From positions 310,001 through 374,000 of the forward strand of contig CBDATZ010000054.1 of the NCBI GenBank assembly GCA_965199845.1: a DNA stretch of 64,000 nucleotides, given 5' to 3'. This stretch comes from Ilyomonas sp965199845 (GTDB taxonomy: Bacteria > Bacteroidota > Bacteroidia > Chitinophagales > Chitinophagaceae). The notes beneath the pieces were generated by a model that was not told the DNA's origin, did no database searches, and was given only the letters and a program-made list of their open reading frames with translations. Shown here one piece after another: positions 52,281-61,544 of this stretch. The position numbers were made by a program, and so were the translations under genes. Each line of letters starts with the position of its first letter. Position 1 is the stretch's first letter.

Positions 52281-52616
52281 GCAGACACGGCAAAGTTTCA
52301 GTTGTAGTAATTTTGTTCATTTATAACTTCATCACGATGAAATTATAGTTAGTAGTAAATAAACATCAACAATGAAACATTAATTTAGCTTCAGTATCGG
52401 CAAACACAGCGCGATTGACCTTACCGCTAACAATACAATTAAGATTATCAAAATCCAATTTCATTCATCCTCGTCCTTTTCCGTTTATCCAAATAATGTA
52501 ACAAAAGAAAGACACACTCGTACCACTTACAATTTTATTATACCGTTCATAGCAATATCATGTACTATGCAACACATAGTAGTGAATTTTGTATTTAGAA
52601 TTTTAATTATTGTGTT
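52281..52616. other. 336-bp gene-free stretch
   Basis: AT-rich sequence between the adenylyltransferase gene and the second receptor gene. It holds a palindromic candidate operator at 52563-52581 and a -7-like GAATTTTG at 52584-52591. I saw no small gene or further repeat. Confidence 0.6.
52563..52581. promoter_or_regulatory. Palindromic candidate operator upstream of the second receptor gene
   Basis: TACTATG-5 nt-CATAGTA, perfect 7-bp arms, ending 35 nt before the ATG and 2 nt before a -7-like box (52584-52591), so it would lie between the -33 and -7 elements. The layout fits a repressor site; the arms recall PadR-type operators, but no padR gene is in the window. Confidence 0.45.
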
Positions 52617-55118
52617 ATGAGAAAGCTATTTGTTACTATTATGATTTGCCTGTTTATGAGTGCGTTTACTTTGCTCCGGGCGCAAACCGAAAAACAAACT
52701 ATCAACGGTTTGGTAAATGGAAACAGCAAAGCCATTGAAGCCGCTACCATTAGCCTGTTACGTTCCAAAGATTCATCATTACTGAAAATTGCGCTGACAG
52801 ATAAAGACGGAAAATTTGTTTTTGAACAAGTAGCTAACGGCAGTTTTATCATCAGCATAGAAGCCATTGGCTTTCATAAATATTACAGCAACGCTTTTAC
52901 AACAACAGGCACAAATTATACATTGCCTGTTATTAGTCTTGCCATGGGCGAAACGCAGACAAATGCAGTGACTGTTACCAGCAAACGACCGTTGATTGAA
53001 CAAAAGATAGATAAAACCGTTGTGAATGTAGATGCCTCGCCAACAAACACCGGATTAACCGCTTTGGAAGTATTGGAAAAATCGCCGGGTATTACCATTG
53101 ATAACAACGACAATATCAGCCTGAAAGGCAAGCAAGGTGTTGTGATTTTAATTGATGGCAAACAAACTTACCTGAGCGGGCAAGACCTGGCGAATTACTT
53201 AAAAAACCTGAGTGCTAACCAGCTTGACCAGATTGAAATTATGAGTCAGCCAAATGCAAAATACGATGCGTCCGGCAATTCGGGTATCATCAATATCAAA
53301 ACAAAAAAAACAAAGACATCGGGTTTTAACGGTAACATTTCTACCAGCGCCATATTTGCCAAATACTTTAAAAATACAAACAGCATAAACCTGAACTGGC
53401 GAAAAAATAAAGTGAACTTATTTGCGAATTATGGTTATTCACAGTGGGAAGGTTTTAATGATTTGTATATTGACAGAAGTTCGCGCGAAAGCCGTGCTGT
53501 TGCCTACGACAGATATAGTAACCAACTTACAAGTGGTCGTTACAGCGGTCGCCCTCAGAACTTTAAAGTTGGTGCAGATTTTTTTGCCACTAAAAAAACA
53601 ACCATCGGCGCTGTAGTTACCGGCAACATCCGCAACGATAATTATACATCTACATCGCGTGCTGATATTTACGACAGCCTGAAAACATTTGTTCAATATA
53701 ACAATGCGCAATCGGAAGATAAAACCAAATGGACCAACCTGGGCTTCAATCTTAATTTTCAGCAGAAGCTCGATACGTCGGGTACAGAACTGACAGCCGA
53801 TGCCGATTACGTGTTTTACAACACAAGCGGAAGCCAGTTTTCGAACAACTATTTGTACGGCGCAGATAATGTTTTGATTGATACAAAAGACCTCGCAAAT
53901 CCTAACCCGTACCAGTTGCGCGGCAACCTGCCTTCCCGCATTGATATTTATACATTTAAAAGTGATTTTCATCATCCGATGAAGAAAAATGCAACATTAG
54001 AAGCGGGTATAAAAACGAGCTATGTAAAAACCGATAATGATGCGCAGTATATGTTGAACGATCCTACGCAAACAAGTAATGGCGGGTGGAAAAACGACAC
54101 ATCGCGAAGCAATCATTTTATTTATACAGAAAACATTAATGCAGCTTATGTAAATGTAAACAAGCAAATAAAAAAATGGGGCATTCAGCTTGGCTTGCGT
54201 GCCGAACAAACCATATCGGACGGTAAACAGGTAACACAAAATATTGTGTTTCACAAAAACTATACAAAGCTGTTTCCGACTTCCTATATCAGCTATAAAC
54301 TGAACGATACAAACACGCTTGCTATATCGTACGGCAGACGTATTGAAAGACCGGATTATCAATCGTTAAATCCCTTCCAGCACCAGCTTGACCGCTATAC
54401 GTATGAACAGGGAAACCCGTTGCTGCAGCCGCAATTCAGCCAGAATATAGAACTGAGTTATAACTTTAAAGGCGAGCTGAATGTTTCGGTAAATTATACC
54501 CACACATCAAACATTATAAATGATGTTTTGATTACTGAAAAATTAGGTAACGATTCTAATTATACTACATTTCAGACATCGCAGAATATAGCTTCCAGCC
54601 GGAACATTGGTTTATCGGTTAGTTATAATAAACAAATTAAAAAATGGTGGATGATAAATGCGTACGCCAACGTGTTTAACAACCAGTTTAAAGGTGTAAT
54701 TGCAGGTGAAAATATTGATGTAAACACAATGGCATTTAACTCGAACCTAAGCAACCAGTTTACTTTTAATAAAGGCTGGAGCGCCGAAATAAGCGGCTGG
54801 TTTAATTCAAAACAACTGATAAGCAGCGCTATTGTAATGAAGCCGATGGGAACCTTCTCTTTGGGTGCCGGCAAGCAAATACTGAAAACAAAAGGCAGCC
54901 TGCGTTTGAACATAAGAGATCCGTTTTATATAACCCGTTTTCGTGGGCTGTCTGATTTAGATAAAAGTCTTACCGTTATCAATAATAAATGGGATAACCG
55001 CAGGGCAACGCTTACGTTTACCTATCGTTTTGGCAAAACAGGCAACCAGCCGCAACGCCGCAGAAACAGTAGTTCTGATGATGAAACCAACCGTGTAAAA
55101 TCGGGCGGACAGCAATAA
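52617..55118 (+). CDS. Outer-membrane beta-barrel receptor (TonB-dependent receptor family), paralogue
   Basis: 833 residues with signal peptide (to about residue 23, ending LLRAQ). A carboxypeptidase-regulatory-like domain (30-115) is followed by a plug (about 125-225: ALEVLEKSPGITIDNNDNISLKG and PNAKYDASGNSGIINIKTKK) and a barrel with typical YGRRIERPDYQSLNPF. The C-terminal strand ends TFTYRFGK, with a polar tail. It has no SusD partner. Shares architecture with the receptor at 37538-40144. Expression may be controlled by the palindrome upstream. Confidence 0.9.
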   Translation: MRKLFVTIMICLFMSAFTLLRAQTEKQTINGLVNGNSKAIEAATISLLRSKDSSLLKIALTDKDGKFVFEQVANGSFIISIEAIGFHKYYSNAFTTTGTNYTLPVISLAMGETQTNAVTVTSKRPLIEQKIDKTVVNVDASPTNTGLTALEVLEKSPGITIDNNDNISLKGKQGVVILIDGKQTYLSGQDLANYLKNLSANQLDQIEIMSQPNAKYDASGNSGIINIKTKKTKTSGFNGNISTSAIFAKYFKNTNSINLNWRKNKVNLFANYGYSQWEGFNDLYIDRSSRESRAVAYDRYSNQLTSGRYSGRPQNFKVGADFFATKKTTIGAVVTGNIRNDNYTSTSRADIYDSLKTFVQYNNAQSEDKTKWTNLGFNLNFQQKLDTSGTELTADADYVFYNTSGSQFSNNYLYGADNVLIDTKDLANPNPYQLRGNLPSRIDIYTFKSDFHHPMKKNATLEAGIKTSYVKTDNDAQYMLNDPTQTSNGGWKNDTSRSNHFIYTENINAAYVNVNKQIKKWGIQLGLRAEQTISDGKQVTQNIVFHKNYTKLFPTSYISYKLNDTNTLAISYGRRIERPDYQSLNPFQHQLDRYTYEQGNPLLQPQFSQNIELSYNFKGELNVSVNYTHTSNIINDVLITEKLGNDSNYTTFQTSQNIASSRNIGLSVSYNKQIKKWWMINAYANVFNNQFKGVIAGENIDVNTMAFNSNLSNQFTFNKGWSAEISGWFNSKQLISSAIVMKPMGTFSLGAGKQILKTKGSLRLNIRDPFYITRFRGLSDLDKSLTVINNKWDNRRATLTFTYRFGKTGNQPQRRRNSSSDDETNRVKSGGQQ

Positions 55119-55525
55119 AGAGTCTCATGCATAATTAACATATCACCGAGCCTTTGTTTCTACAAAGGCTTTTTTTATTTTGGTCTGTTTTCTTTTATGT
55201 AAAACAAAACGGAATCGTGTTTTTACTTGTATAAGAGATGTAAAATGAAATGTTCAAAACCAAAACGAGTGAATGATATTTTACAGAACAGTTTTTCACT
55301 TTTGTAATTCCGGTTTTCCTTCCCGACGTATTGATATAATACAGTTGGTAACGCTTTTTTATTATTCTGATTTCAACAGAGTTCTGCCGGTTTTATCTAA
55401 ACATTTTCCTCTTTAACAGACAAATTCTTCCTTTTGGCAGCATTGCACAAAAACAGCTTAAACAACCGCATTTCTTTATCAGTCTATCTATGGTTACTAA
55501 ATTATTTGACCTATAAAATTAAGAG
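55119..55525. other. 407-bp gene-free stretch
   Basis: After the terminator (55149-55170) the remainder is AT-rich without open frames of interest, tRNA or clear repeat. The promoter of the next gene presumably lies near its 3' end; no close match to TAnnTTTG was seen. Confidence 0.6.
55149..55170 (+). terminator. Terminator of the second receptor gene
   Basis: 9-bp stem (AGCCTTTGT with ACAAAGGCT), loop TTCT, then a T-run. Confidence 0.85.
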
Positions 55526-56020
55526 ATGAAAAAGTTATTTGTAATGATGATGTTAGCGTCCGGAAGTTTGTTAGTTGCCAGTCATACACAGGCTCAGGTA
55601 AGTGTTAATATTCATATTGGCAACCAACCCGCCTGGGCGCCTGCCGGTTACGACAATGCGCAGTATTATTATATTCCCGATATGGATGTTTATTATGATA
55701 TTTCTGCGCACCAGTTTGTTTATCTGAGCAATCGTCGCTGGGTACGCTCGGCTACATTGCCTGCAGCTTACCGTAAATATGATTTGTATAAAGTTCATAA
55801 AGTGGCGCTTAATGAAAAGAATGCTTACCGGTATCATGACCGCGACAGGAAACAATATGCTAATTTCAGAGGTAAATATGATCAGCAACCTATCCGCGAC
55901 AGCCATGATGAAAGATATGCTTCTAATAAGAATAACTGGAAGGATAACCGTTTTAACGAAGATGAAAACCGCAATAACAAGGGCGGAAACAAACATGAAA
56001 ATCCACGCAGCAGAAGATAA
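55526..56020 (+). CDS. Secreted protein of unknown function with charged tail
   Basis: 164 residues. Signal peptide (to about residue 23, THTQAQ), then a Tyr/Trp-rich region with PAWAPAGYDNAQYYYIPDMDVYYDI and NRRWVRSATLPAAYRKYDLYKVHKV, as in a group of small Bacteroidetes periplasmic proteins whose function is unknown. The last 55 residues are Asn/Arg/Asp/Lys-rich, low-complexity and probably disordered. First segment is cited only in part; no catalytic motif is visible. Confidence 0.75.
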   Translation: MKKLFVMMMLASGSLLVASHTQAQVSVNIHIGNQPAWAPAGYDNAQYYYIPDMDVYYDISAHQFVYLSNRRWVRSATLPAAYRKYDLYKVHKVALNEKNAYRYHDRDRKQYANFRGKYDQQPIRDSHDERYASNKNNWKDNRFNEDENRNNKGGNKHENPRSRR

Positions 56021-56081
56021 TTTGCGAAGTAATAATACGCAACAGGCTACACAAATTAATTACCCGAATCTTTGATACTAA

Positions 56082-56115
56082 AAGAGCCGCTGAACGAATG
56101 TTCAGCGGCTCTTTC
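56082..56115. terminator. Bidirectional terminator
   Basis: Perfect 15-bp GC-rich stem (56082-56096 with 56101-56115), 4-nt loop, between two convergent genes. Confidence 0.88.
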
Positions 56116-56140
56116 TACTTTATTTAATCTTTAAAAAATA

Positions 56141-58174
56141 TTACCACACTTTAATCCTGGCAGCTTCCGGTTTGTACATGGCATCGCCTTCTTTTACATC
56201 AAATGCTTTGTACCACGCATCTATATTGCTAACCGGACCATTGCAACGATACATGCCCGGCGAATGCGGATCTACCACAACCAACTGGGCTGCATATTCA
56301 GGTGTAATATTAGCCCGCCAAACCTGCGCCCAGCTTAAGAAGAAACGCTGATCGGGCGTAAAGCCATCTGTTTTTTTATCGCTTTTACCTTCCTCTGTTT
56401 TCTTAAATGCCTGGTAAGCGATGTTTAAGCCACCCAGATCAGCGAGGTTTTCGCCTAAAGTTAGCTTGCCGTTTACATGCAGGCTGTCGTTTACGGTAAA
56501 GGCATCGTATTGCGCAGCTACTTTATCGGCTCTTTCGGTAAACTTGGTTTCATCGGCTTTTGTCCACCATTCTTTCAGGTTTCCATCGGCGGCGTATTGT
56601 CTGCCTTCATCGTCGAAACCATGCGTTAATTCATGACCAATTACTGCCGCAATACCGCCATAATTGACAGCATCATCGGCACCAAAATCGAAGAACGGGA
56701 ACTGTAAAATACCGGCAGGAAAAGCAATCTCGTTATTGGATGGATTGTAATAGGCATTGATGGTTGGAGGCGTCATTCCCCACTCTGTTTTATCCACCGG
56801 TTTGCCCATTTTGTTTACCATTTTATTGTACTCAAACTGATCTATGCTTTGCAGGTTTGTTAATACATTGCCTTTGGTAATAGCAACGCCGGGATAAGCT
56901 TCCCATTTGTCGGGAAACGCAATCTTATTTACAATTGCATCTAATTTACCTAACGCGGCTTGCTTGGTGCTGTCGGTCATCCAGTCAAGCGTATTGATAC
57001 GGTCGCGGAAAGTAGATTGCACATTTTTTACCAAAGCGATCATGCGCTGTTTGGCAGCATCGTTAAAGTATTGCTTTACATAAAGCTGACCTAACAAATC
57101 GCCGAGGTTATTATCTACCATGCCGCTCATGCGCTGCCAGCGTGGTGTAATTTGTTTCTGACCTGATAATACCTGTCCAAACCGGAACTGGCGGTTTACA
57201 AAAGCGCTGCTTAAATAAGGCGCCGCATTCTTTATGACTGCCCATTGCAGATAAGCTTTCCAGGTATCGACCGGAACCGCATCGAACAAAGCGTTAGCGG
57301 TTTTTAAGAAGCCCGGATTGTTTACCAAAATACTATCTGCTTTACTGACTTTCATTTCCGGAAGCAAGGTTGCCCAGTTTAAATCGGGCGTGGTCTGGCT
57401 GAGACCGGCAAGGGAAAACTTATTGTAGGTTTTCTGCGGATCGCGCATTTCTACGCGGCTCATCTGGGCAACAGCAAGTGCTTTTTCGAGATTGAAAATG
57501 TTCTGTGCTTTGGTGTTTGCCATAACAGAATCATCGCCGGTTAAAACAAACATATCTTTTACATAACTGAGATAAGCGGCTTGTATGGCTTTGCTGCGGG
57601 CATCGGTTTTCAGGTAATAATCTCTGTCGGGTAAAGACGTTCCGCCCTGCGATATGGCCGGGATGTATTGATTTACATTTTTATCGTCTTGTGTTATGCT
57701 GAAACCAAACAACAAGCCACCGATTCCTTTCTGGCGTTGGGTAACAATTTCGTTCAAAACCTGGTCTTTGGTAGTGAGGGCAGCCAAACGCTGCAGTTCA
57801 GGCTGAACAGGCGTTGCACCTGCTTTCTCAATAGCGGCACTATCCATAGCACTGGCATATAAAGCGCCTACCCGCTGCGCTGCCGAATCTTTTATTTTAC
57901 CGGCCGCCGCATCTTCGCATAATTTCTGCAGGCGTTCCAGGCTCGACTGGCGCAATACATCGAAGCTGCCCCAACGGGTTTTGGAAGCCGGTACGGGATT
58001 GTTCTTTAGCCATTCGCCGTTGGCGTAGAGGTAGAAATTATCGCCGGGCTTTACTGATTTGTCCATATTGGACGGATCAATATAGGCAACCGAAGATGTC
58101 TTTTTTTGCGAAAAGGTTTGCGAGGCTGCACAGACAGCGGCTGCTACCAGTGCTACTTGAACCCAGGTTTTCAT
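56141..58174 (-). CDS. M13 (neprilysin/PepO-like) zinc metallopeptidase
   Basis: 677-residue exported endopeptidase; signal peptide to about residue 22. The M13 N-domain starts with DKSVKPGDNFYLYANGEW. Catalytic block: VIGHELTHGFDDEG (HExxH), then ENLADLGGLNIA with the third zinc ligand Glu and the following Asp, NAYYNPSNNEIAFPAGIL before it, and C-terminal VDPHSPGMYRCNGPVSN. All key residues are present. It probably digests peptides in the periplasm. Confidence 0.95.
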   Translation of the reverse strand: MKTWVQVALVAAAVCAASQTFSQKKTSSVAYIDPSNMDKSVKPGDNFYLYANGEWLKNNPVPASKTRWGSFDVLRQSSLERLQKLCEDAAAGKIKDSAAQRVGALYASAMDSAAIEKAGATPVQPELQRLAALTTKDQVLNEIVTQRQKGIGGLLFGFSITQDDKNVNQYIPAISQGGTSLPDRDYYLKTDARSKAIQAAYLSYVKDMFVLTGDDSVMANTKAQNIFNLEKALAVAQMSRVEMRDPQKTYNKFSLAGLSQTTPDLNWATLLPEMKVSKADSILVNNPGFLKTANALFDAVPVDTWKAYLQWAVIKNAAPYLSSAFVNRQFRFGQVLSGQKQITPRWQRMSGMVDNNLGDLLGQLYVKQYFNDAAKQRMIALVKNVQSTFRDRINTLDWMTDSTKQAALGKLDAIVNKIAFPDKWEAYPGVAITKGNVLTNLQSIDQFEYNKMVNKMGKPVDKTEWGMTPPTINAYYNPSNNEIAFPAGILQFPFFDFGADDAVNYGGIAAVIGHELTHGFDDEGRQYAADGNLKEWWTKADETKFTERADKVAAQYDAFTVNDSLHVNGKLTLGENLADLGGLNIAYQAFKKTEEGKSDKKTDGFTPDQRFFLSWAQVWRANITPEYAAQLVVVDPHSPGMYRCNGPVSNIDAWYKAFDVKEGDAMYKPEAARIKVW

Positions 58175-58189
58175 GTATTTATTTTGGCG

Positions 58190-58197
58190 CGAATGTA
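58190..58197 (-). promoter_or_regulatory. Putative -7 box of the M13 peptidase gene
   Basis: Minus-strand TACATTCG followed by CGCC, 15 nt before the ATG. No -33 element is evident. Confidence 0.45.
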
Positions 58198-58305
58198 AAG
58201 AAGATGGCTTTGTTACAGTTTGAGAAAATGGTTAATTGTGGGAACTTTTATATGGATGGTATGAAAGAAAATGTTTGAAAAAAGTGGCAGGCTGTAGCTT
58301 TGTAT

Positions 58306-58324
58306 TGTTATACCTGGTATAACA
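58306..58324. promoter_or_regulatory. Palindrome in the divergent M13/GlcG region
   Basis: TGTTATAC-CTG-GTATAACA, perfect 8-bp arms and a 3-nt centre. Its shape is that of a dimeric repressor site, but it is not close to a recognised -7 box. Confidence 0.4.
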
Positions 58325-58563
58325 GGCTTGTTTACAACTGAATGGGTTTCAATATCATTCGGATGATAAAATAACAGCGAAGCTTTTACGAAGTAAATCT
58401 TATATCATTCAATTTACTTTCTGCGCAGAAATGTTTCGGTTTTGCGGCGTGATGGTGTACACTTTAATTGGTATTGAATGATTTGTAAACCGTTTTTAAA
58501 ACAGATATTGGTATGAAACGGCATTATTTTAGTGCTAACGTGCCTAAATAAATATTGCAAACC

Positions 58564-58962
58564 ATGAGTATAACACTTGAACAGGCAGAAACCATTATTG
58601 CTGCCGCTAAGGCAAAGGCAATTGATATTAAAGTACCGATGAATATTGCTGTAGTTGACAGGGGAAGCAACTTAGTGGCTTTTGTGCGTATGGATGGCGC
58701 CTGGCTCGGATCGAAAGACATTGCTATTAAGAAAGCACAAACGGCGAACTATTTTGATATGAACAGCGGTGAACTGGGTAAACTATCGCAGCCGGGCGAT
58801 GATTTGTATGGTATTGAAATTTCTAACGGCGGACTGATTTCGTTTCCGGGTGGTGTACTGCTAAAAGATTCACAGAAAAATATTATCGGCGCCATTGGTG
58901 TAAGCGGCGGGCAGGTAAACCAGGACCACAAGGTGGCTGAGGCAGGTGCTGACGCGTTATAA
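58564..58962 (+). CDS. GlcG/HbpS family heme-binding-like protein
   Basis: 132 residues from the ATG at 58564 (a TTG lies 9 nt upstream). The GlcG/HbpS fold is clear: ITLEQAETIIAAAKAKAIDIKVPMNIAVVDRGSNLVAFVRMDGA, and the C-terminal GAIGVSGGQVNQDHKVAEAG. Relatives bind heme or cobalamin, or are encoded near glycolate or diol genes, but neither context is present here. No signal peptide, so cytoplasmic. Role unknown. Confidence 0.85.
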   Translation: MSITLEQAETIIAAAKAKAIDIKVPMNIAVVDRGSNLVAFVRMDGAWLGSKDIAIKKAQTANYFDMNSGELGKLSQPGDDLYGIEISNGGLISFPGGVLLKDSQKNIIGAIGVSGGQVNQDHKVAEAGADAL

Positions 58963-58981
58963 AAATTGAATTGTATTTGAT

Positions 58982-59012
58982 AAATGCCTGGCTGCTTTGC
59001 AGTGAGGCATTT
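58982..59012 (+). terminator. Terminator of the GlcG/HbpS gene
   Basis: 8-bp stem AAATGCCT/AGGCATTT with a T-run, 20 bp after the stop codon. Confidence 0.7.
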
Positions 59013-59160
59013 TTTGTTATGAAGATGTATGGATGCGTTTTTATTATCCTGATTATAACTGAATTGTTTTACGTATTGAGGTTTTTATGCTGTGTGATTG
59101 GAAAGGTTTTGATATAAAATTCTGTCAGGAATAAGATTAAAAGATGAACAAAGACAACTT

Positions 59161-59189
59161 CGAACAAGGACCGAACAAAACCCGAACAA
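59161..59189. repeat. Three CGAACAA direct repeats at exact 11-bp spacing
   Basis: CGAACAA begins at 59161, 59172 and 59183, each copy followed by a purine/C-rich spacer. The 11-bp period is about one helical turn, which would place the words on one face of DNA. The repeats are 434 bp upstream of the next ATG. Confidence 0.6.
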
Positions 59190-59622
59190 ACCTATAAGAA
59201 AACCCAGTTTGTTTTTGAATGACAAAATGATGAAGACAGATGTTGGTTGGGTGTATCGCGGAGTTTATATTAATGTTTTAGGAAGTTGTAGCTATAAGCG
59301 GTTATTTGTATAGAGTTTGTTTTCTTTCCTTCAACAGAAAAAATTCATTTCTACATATATTGGAGTAAAAAGGCGAGACTGTAAAAAACATTGTAATAGT
59401 AAACAAATAAATATAGATTTGTTATTGACAAAGAGTACCAACAGCATAAACATTACATACGACCTGACTGTTACAACGGCAATACAGAAATATTATAGCC
59501 AATTGATATTTGCCGCCGTTTAGTGAATTGAACATGTAAGCGAGATTGTGGAGGAAAAAACCGTTCTTCTTGTACTTTATTTTCGTCTTTTTACTTCTTC
59601 ATAAAATAAATCAATACCCGTT

Positions 59623-60405
59623 ATGCAACAGATTACATCGAAAAACATCGTGTTTATTACAGGCGCTTTTGTTAGCAACTCCTGCTGGGATGAATGGAAA
59701 ACCTATTTTGAAAGCAAAGGCTATACAACCATTGCGCCACCATGGCCGTATAAAAATGCGAGCGTTGCAGAACTGCGCAGCCGGCACCCGCACCATGATA
59801 AGGAACTGGCGCTCTTAACGCTGAAAGAACTGAAAGACCATTACCGGAATGTTATTACGTCGTTGCCGGAAAAACCAATTGTGATCGGGCATTCTTACGG
59901 CGGGCTGCTTACGCAACTGATGGTAAACGAGGGGCTGGCTGCGGCGGGCGTGGCTATTCATTCTGTGCCACCGAAAGGTGTGTTTCCGTATGAGTTTTCG
60001 TTTTTGAAGGCGGGCTGGAAAGCGCTTGGTATTTTTACTTCAATAGAGGAAACGTATATGATGTCCTTTGAAGACTGGCAGTACGCGTTTGTAAACGGGA
60101 TGCCATTGGCAGAACAACAGGCTGCTTATGATAAGTTTACGATTCCTGAATCGAAAACGGTTGCCCGTGATGCGCTGAGCGATGATGCAGCGATTGATTT
60201 TTCAAAGGCGCACGTTCCGTTGTTGCTTACCGCCGGTGATACCGACCATATTATACCCGCGCATTTGAATAACCGCAACTTTAAAGCTTACGAGACGGGT
60301 GAATCGGTAACAGAATATAAGGTGTTTCCGAACCGGAACCATTTTGTGCTGGGTCAACCTACCTGGAAAGAGGATGCTGATTATATTTATGACTGGCTGA
60401 ATTGA
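59623..60405 (+). CDS. Alpha/beta hydrolase
   Basis: 260 residues. GHSYGGLLTQLM carries the nucleophile Ser (near residue 91). Acid and His are likely in LLTAGDTDHIIPAHL and NRNHFVLGQ, so the triad appears complete. Its opening KNIVFITGAFVSNSCWDEWKTYFESKGY resembles haloalkane-dehalogenase-like or esterase-type members, but the substrate is not predictable. It has no signal peptide and has no operon partner. Confidence 0.85.
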   Translation: MQQITSKNIVFITGAFVSNSCWDEWKTYFESKGYTTIAPPWPYKNASVAELRSRHPHHDKELALLTLKELKDHYRNVITSLPEKPIVIGHSYGGLLTQLMVNEGLAAAGVAIHSVPPKGVFPYEFSFLKAGWKALGIFTSIEETYMMSFEDWQYAFVNGMPLAEQQAAYDKFTIPESKTVARDALSDDAAIDFSKAHVPLLLTAGDTDHIIPAHLNNRNFKAYETGESVTEYKVFPNRNHFVLGQPTWKEDADYIYDWLN

Positions 60406-60575
60406 GTTGAATTGTGGACTGTTAAGTGATTTTATTCTAAATCTTTTCGTAATTTATAGCTGTAAGTAATTGCTGAAGTCATGTGCAGAGCATTTATTTG
60501 TATTTAATAAGCCGGAATGAATTAGGAATAGAAGTAACAATAAAATTTATTGGTTTAAGAATTCATATTGAAAGG

Positions 60576-61544
60576 CTAAACCTTTATCCAATCTAATACC
60601 TGATTCTTAGTTAAATGCTTTTTATGAATTTCATCATGATGAATATTACATACCGTTATTAAATTATCAAGATTATTAGATCCTTTATTTGCATGATAAT
60701 CTAAATGATGTAATTCCAAAAATTGTCTTGGGTCACCATCTTGTTTTTGTGATTGATTCCAACCACATTTATGACATGAGAAATAATCTCTTTCTAATAC
60801 TTCAATTCTAATTGCATCATCTATTTTACGATCATGCTTTTCTGCCTGTTCTGATGATTCAAGAACATAAACACCAACCGGCAAATCAGGTCGTCCAGTA
60901 TTTCGCGTTTTAACCAGCCAGCCATCTTCCGTGCGTAATTCTCTAGCTCTTCGTCCCCATTCAGTAGCTCCGTTGGCTAAATAAGCAAGTTCTTCACCTG
61001 TTATTTCACGACTCACATTTTGCAGAAAATATTTAATCAGTTTTTCTTTTACTCCTGCTTTTTCGTTTCTGATAGTATTGATTAGATTCCACCTGTGTGC
61101 TGCATCGCGATCTTGTCCGGTATTAAGCATTATGTATTCATATGCTTTTATTTTGGAGACATCTGTTGAGGCTATCCACTCTCCTTCAGCAAACATTGTC
61201 TTAACAGTTGTGCCACTCATAATTGGCCAACCGAATTCTACTCGCAATTCCCTTATTCTTCTATGATAATCTGTAATACCGGAAACGACTAACAACTCTT
61301 CGCTATCTATAATTGTAAGCGGATAGCATTTTAAATAGATTAAGATACGCTCGCGTGCTGATGTTTTAACATCAGACTGAATAATATTTGTTCCGAATTC
61401 CTGAAGTAAATGAAAGGCAGGTATAAGGGTTATGACTTTCTCACGCAAATTATCTGAACCCGATAAAGCAATGAAGTTATCAATCAAAGACATCAGTTCC
61501 TCTTTTGCTTTATTTAAATCGAAAGGCTTCTTTATGGCAGGCAT
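60576..61544 (-). CDS. HNH endonuclease with duplicated RRxRELRxExGW motif (probable restriction enzyme)
   Basis: 322 residues, last gene of the island. The C-terminal HNH domain has C257-x2-C260, H279-H280, N294 and C299/H302-H303/H307, a complete beta-beta-alpha metal set with a structural zinc. The N-terminal part contains two copies of a winged-helix-like unit: RRIRELRVEFGW at 95-106 and RRARELRTEDGW at 198-209, 103 residues apart. The unit may bind DNA or the target site. It overlaps the C5 methyltransferase gene by 13 bp. Role as the restriction partner is inferred from position. Confidence 0.8.
   Translation of the reverse strand: MPAIKKPFDLNKAKEELMSLIDNFIALSGSDNLREKVITLIPAFHLLQEFGTNIIQSDVKTSARERILIYLKCYPLTIIDSEELLVVSGITDYHRRIRELRVEFGWPIMSGTTVKTMFAEGEWIASTDVSKIKAYEYIMLNTGQDRDAAHRWNLINTIRNEKAGVKEKLIKYFLQNVSREITGEELAYLANGATEWGRRARELRTEDGWLVKTRNTGRPDLPVGVYVLESSEQAEKHDRKIDDAIRIEVLERDYFSCHKCGWNQSQKQDGDPRQFLELHHLDYHANKGSNNLDNLITVCNIHHDEIHKKHLTKNQVLDWIKV

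Larger units (their letters stand above)
58175..58563. other. 389-bp gene-free divergent region
   Basis: It lies between the M13 peptidase and GlcG/HbpS genes, which diverge. It contains the M13 -7 box, the palindrome at 58306-58324, and otherwise AT-rich sequence. No small gene was seen. Confidence 0.6.
58963..59622. other. 660-bp gene-free stretch
   Basis: The largest gap in the window. It has the glcG-like terminator at its left, a set of three phased CGAACAA words (59161-59189), and AT-rich sequence. Short frames here (for example 59317-59523) have no family likeness and no start context, and I do not consider them genes. A regulatory leader or unannotated RNA is possible. Confidence 0.6.

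Noticed and set aside
59161..59189. CRISPR-like array
   Set aside because: The words are 7 bp with 4-bp spacers; far below CRISPR repeat and spacer sizes and no cas gene is present.
59317..59523. Possible 68-residue gene in the 660-bp gap
   Set aside because: Its composition is AT-driven, with no family likeness, no promoter and no neighbour in phase; I treat it as a chance frame.
60406..60575. Boundary repeat of the restriction island
   Set aside because: I looked for direct or inverted repeats at both ends of the island and found none longer than chance.
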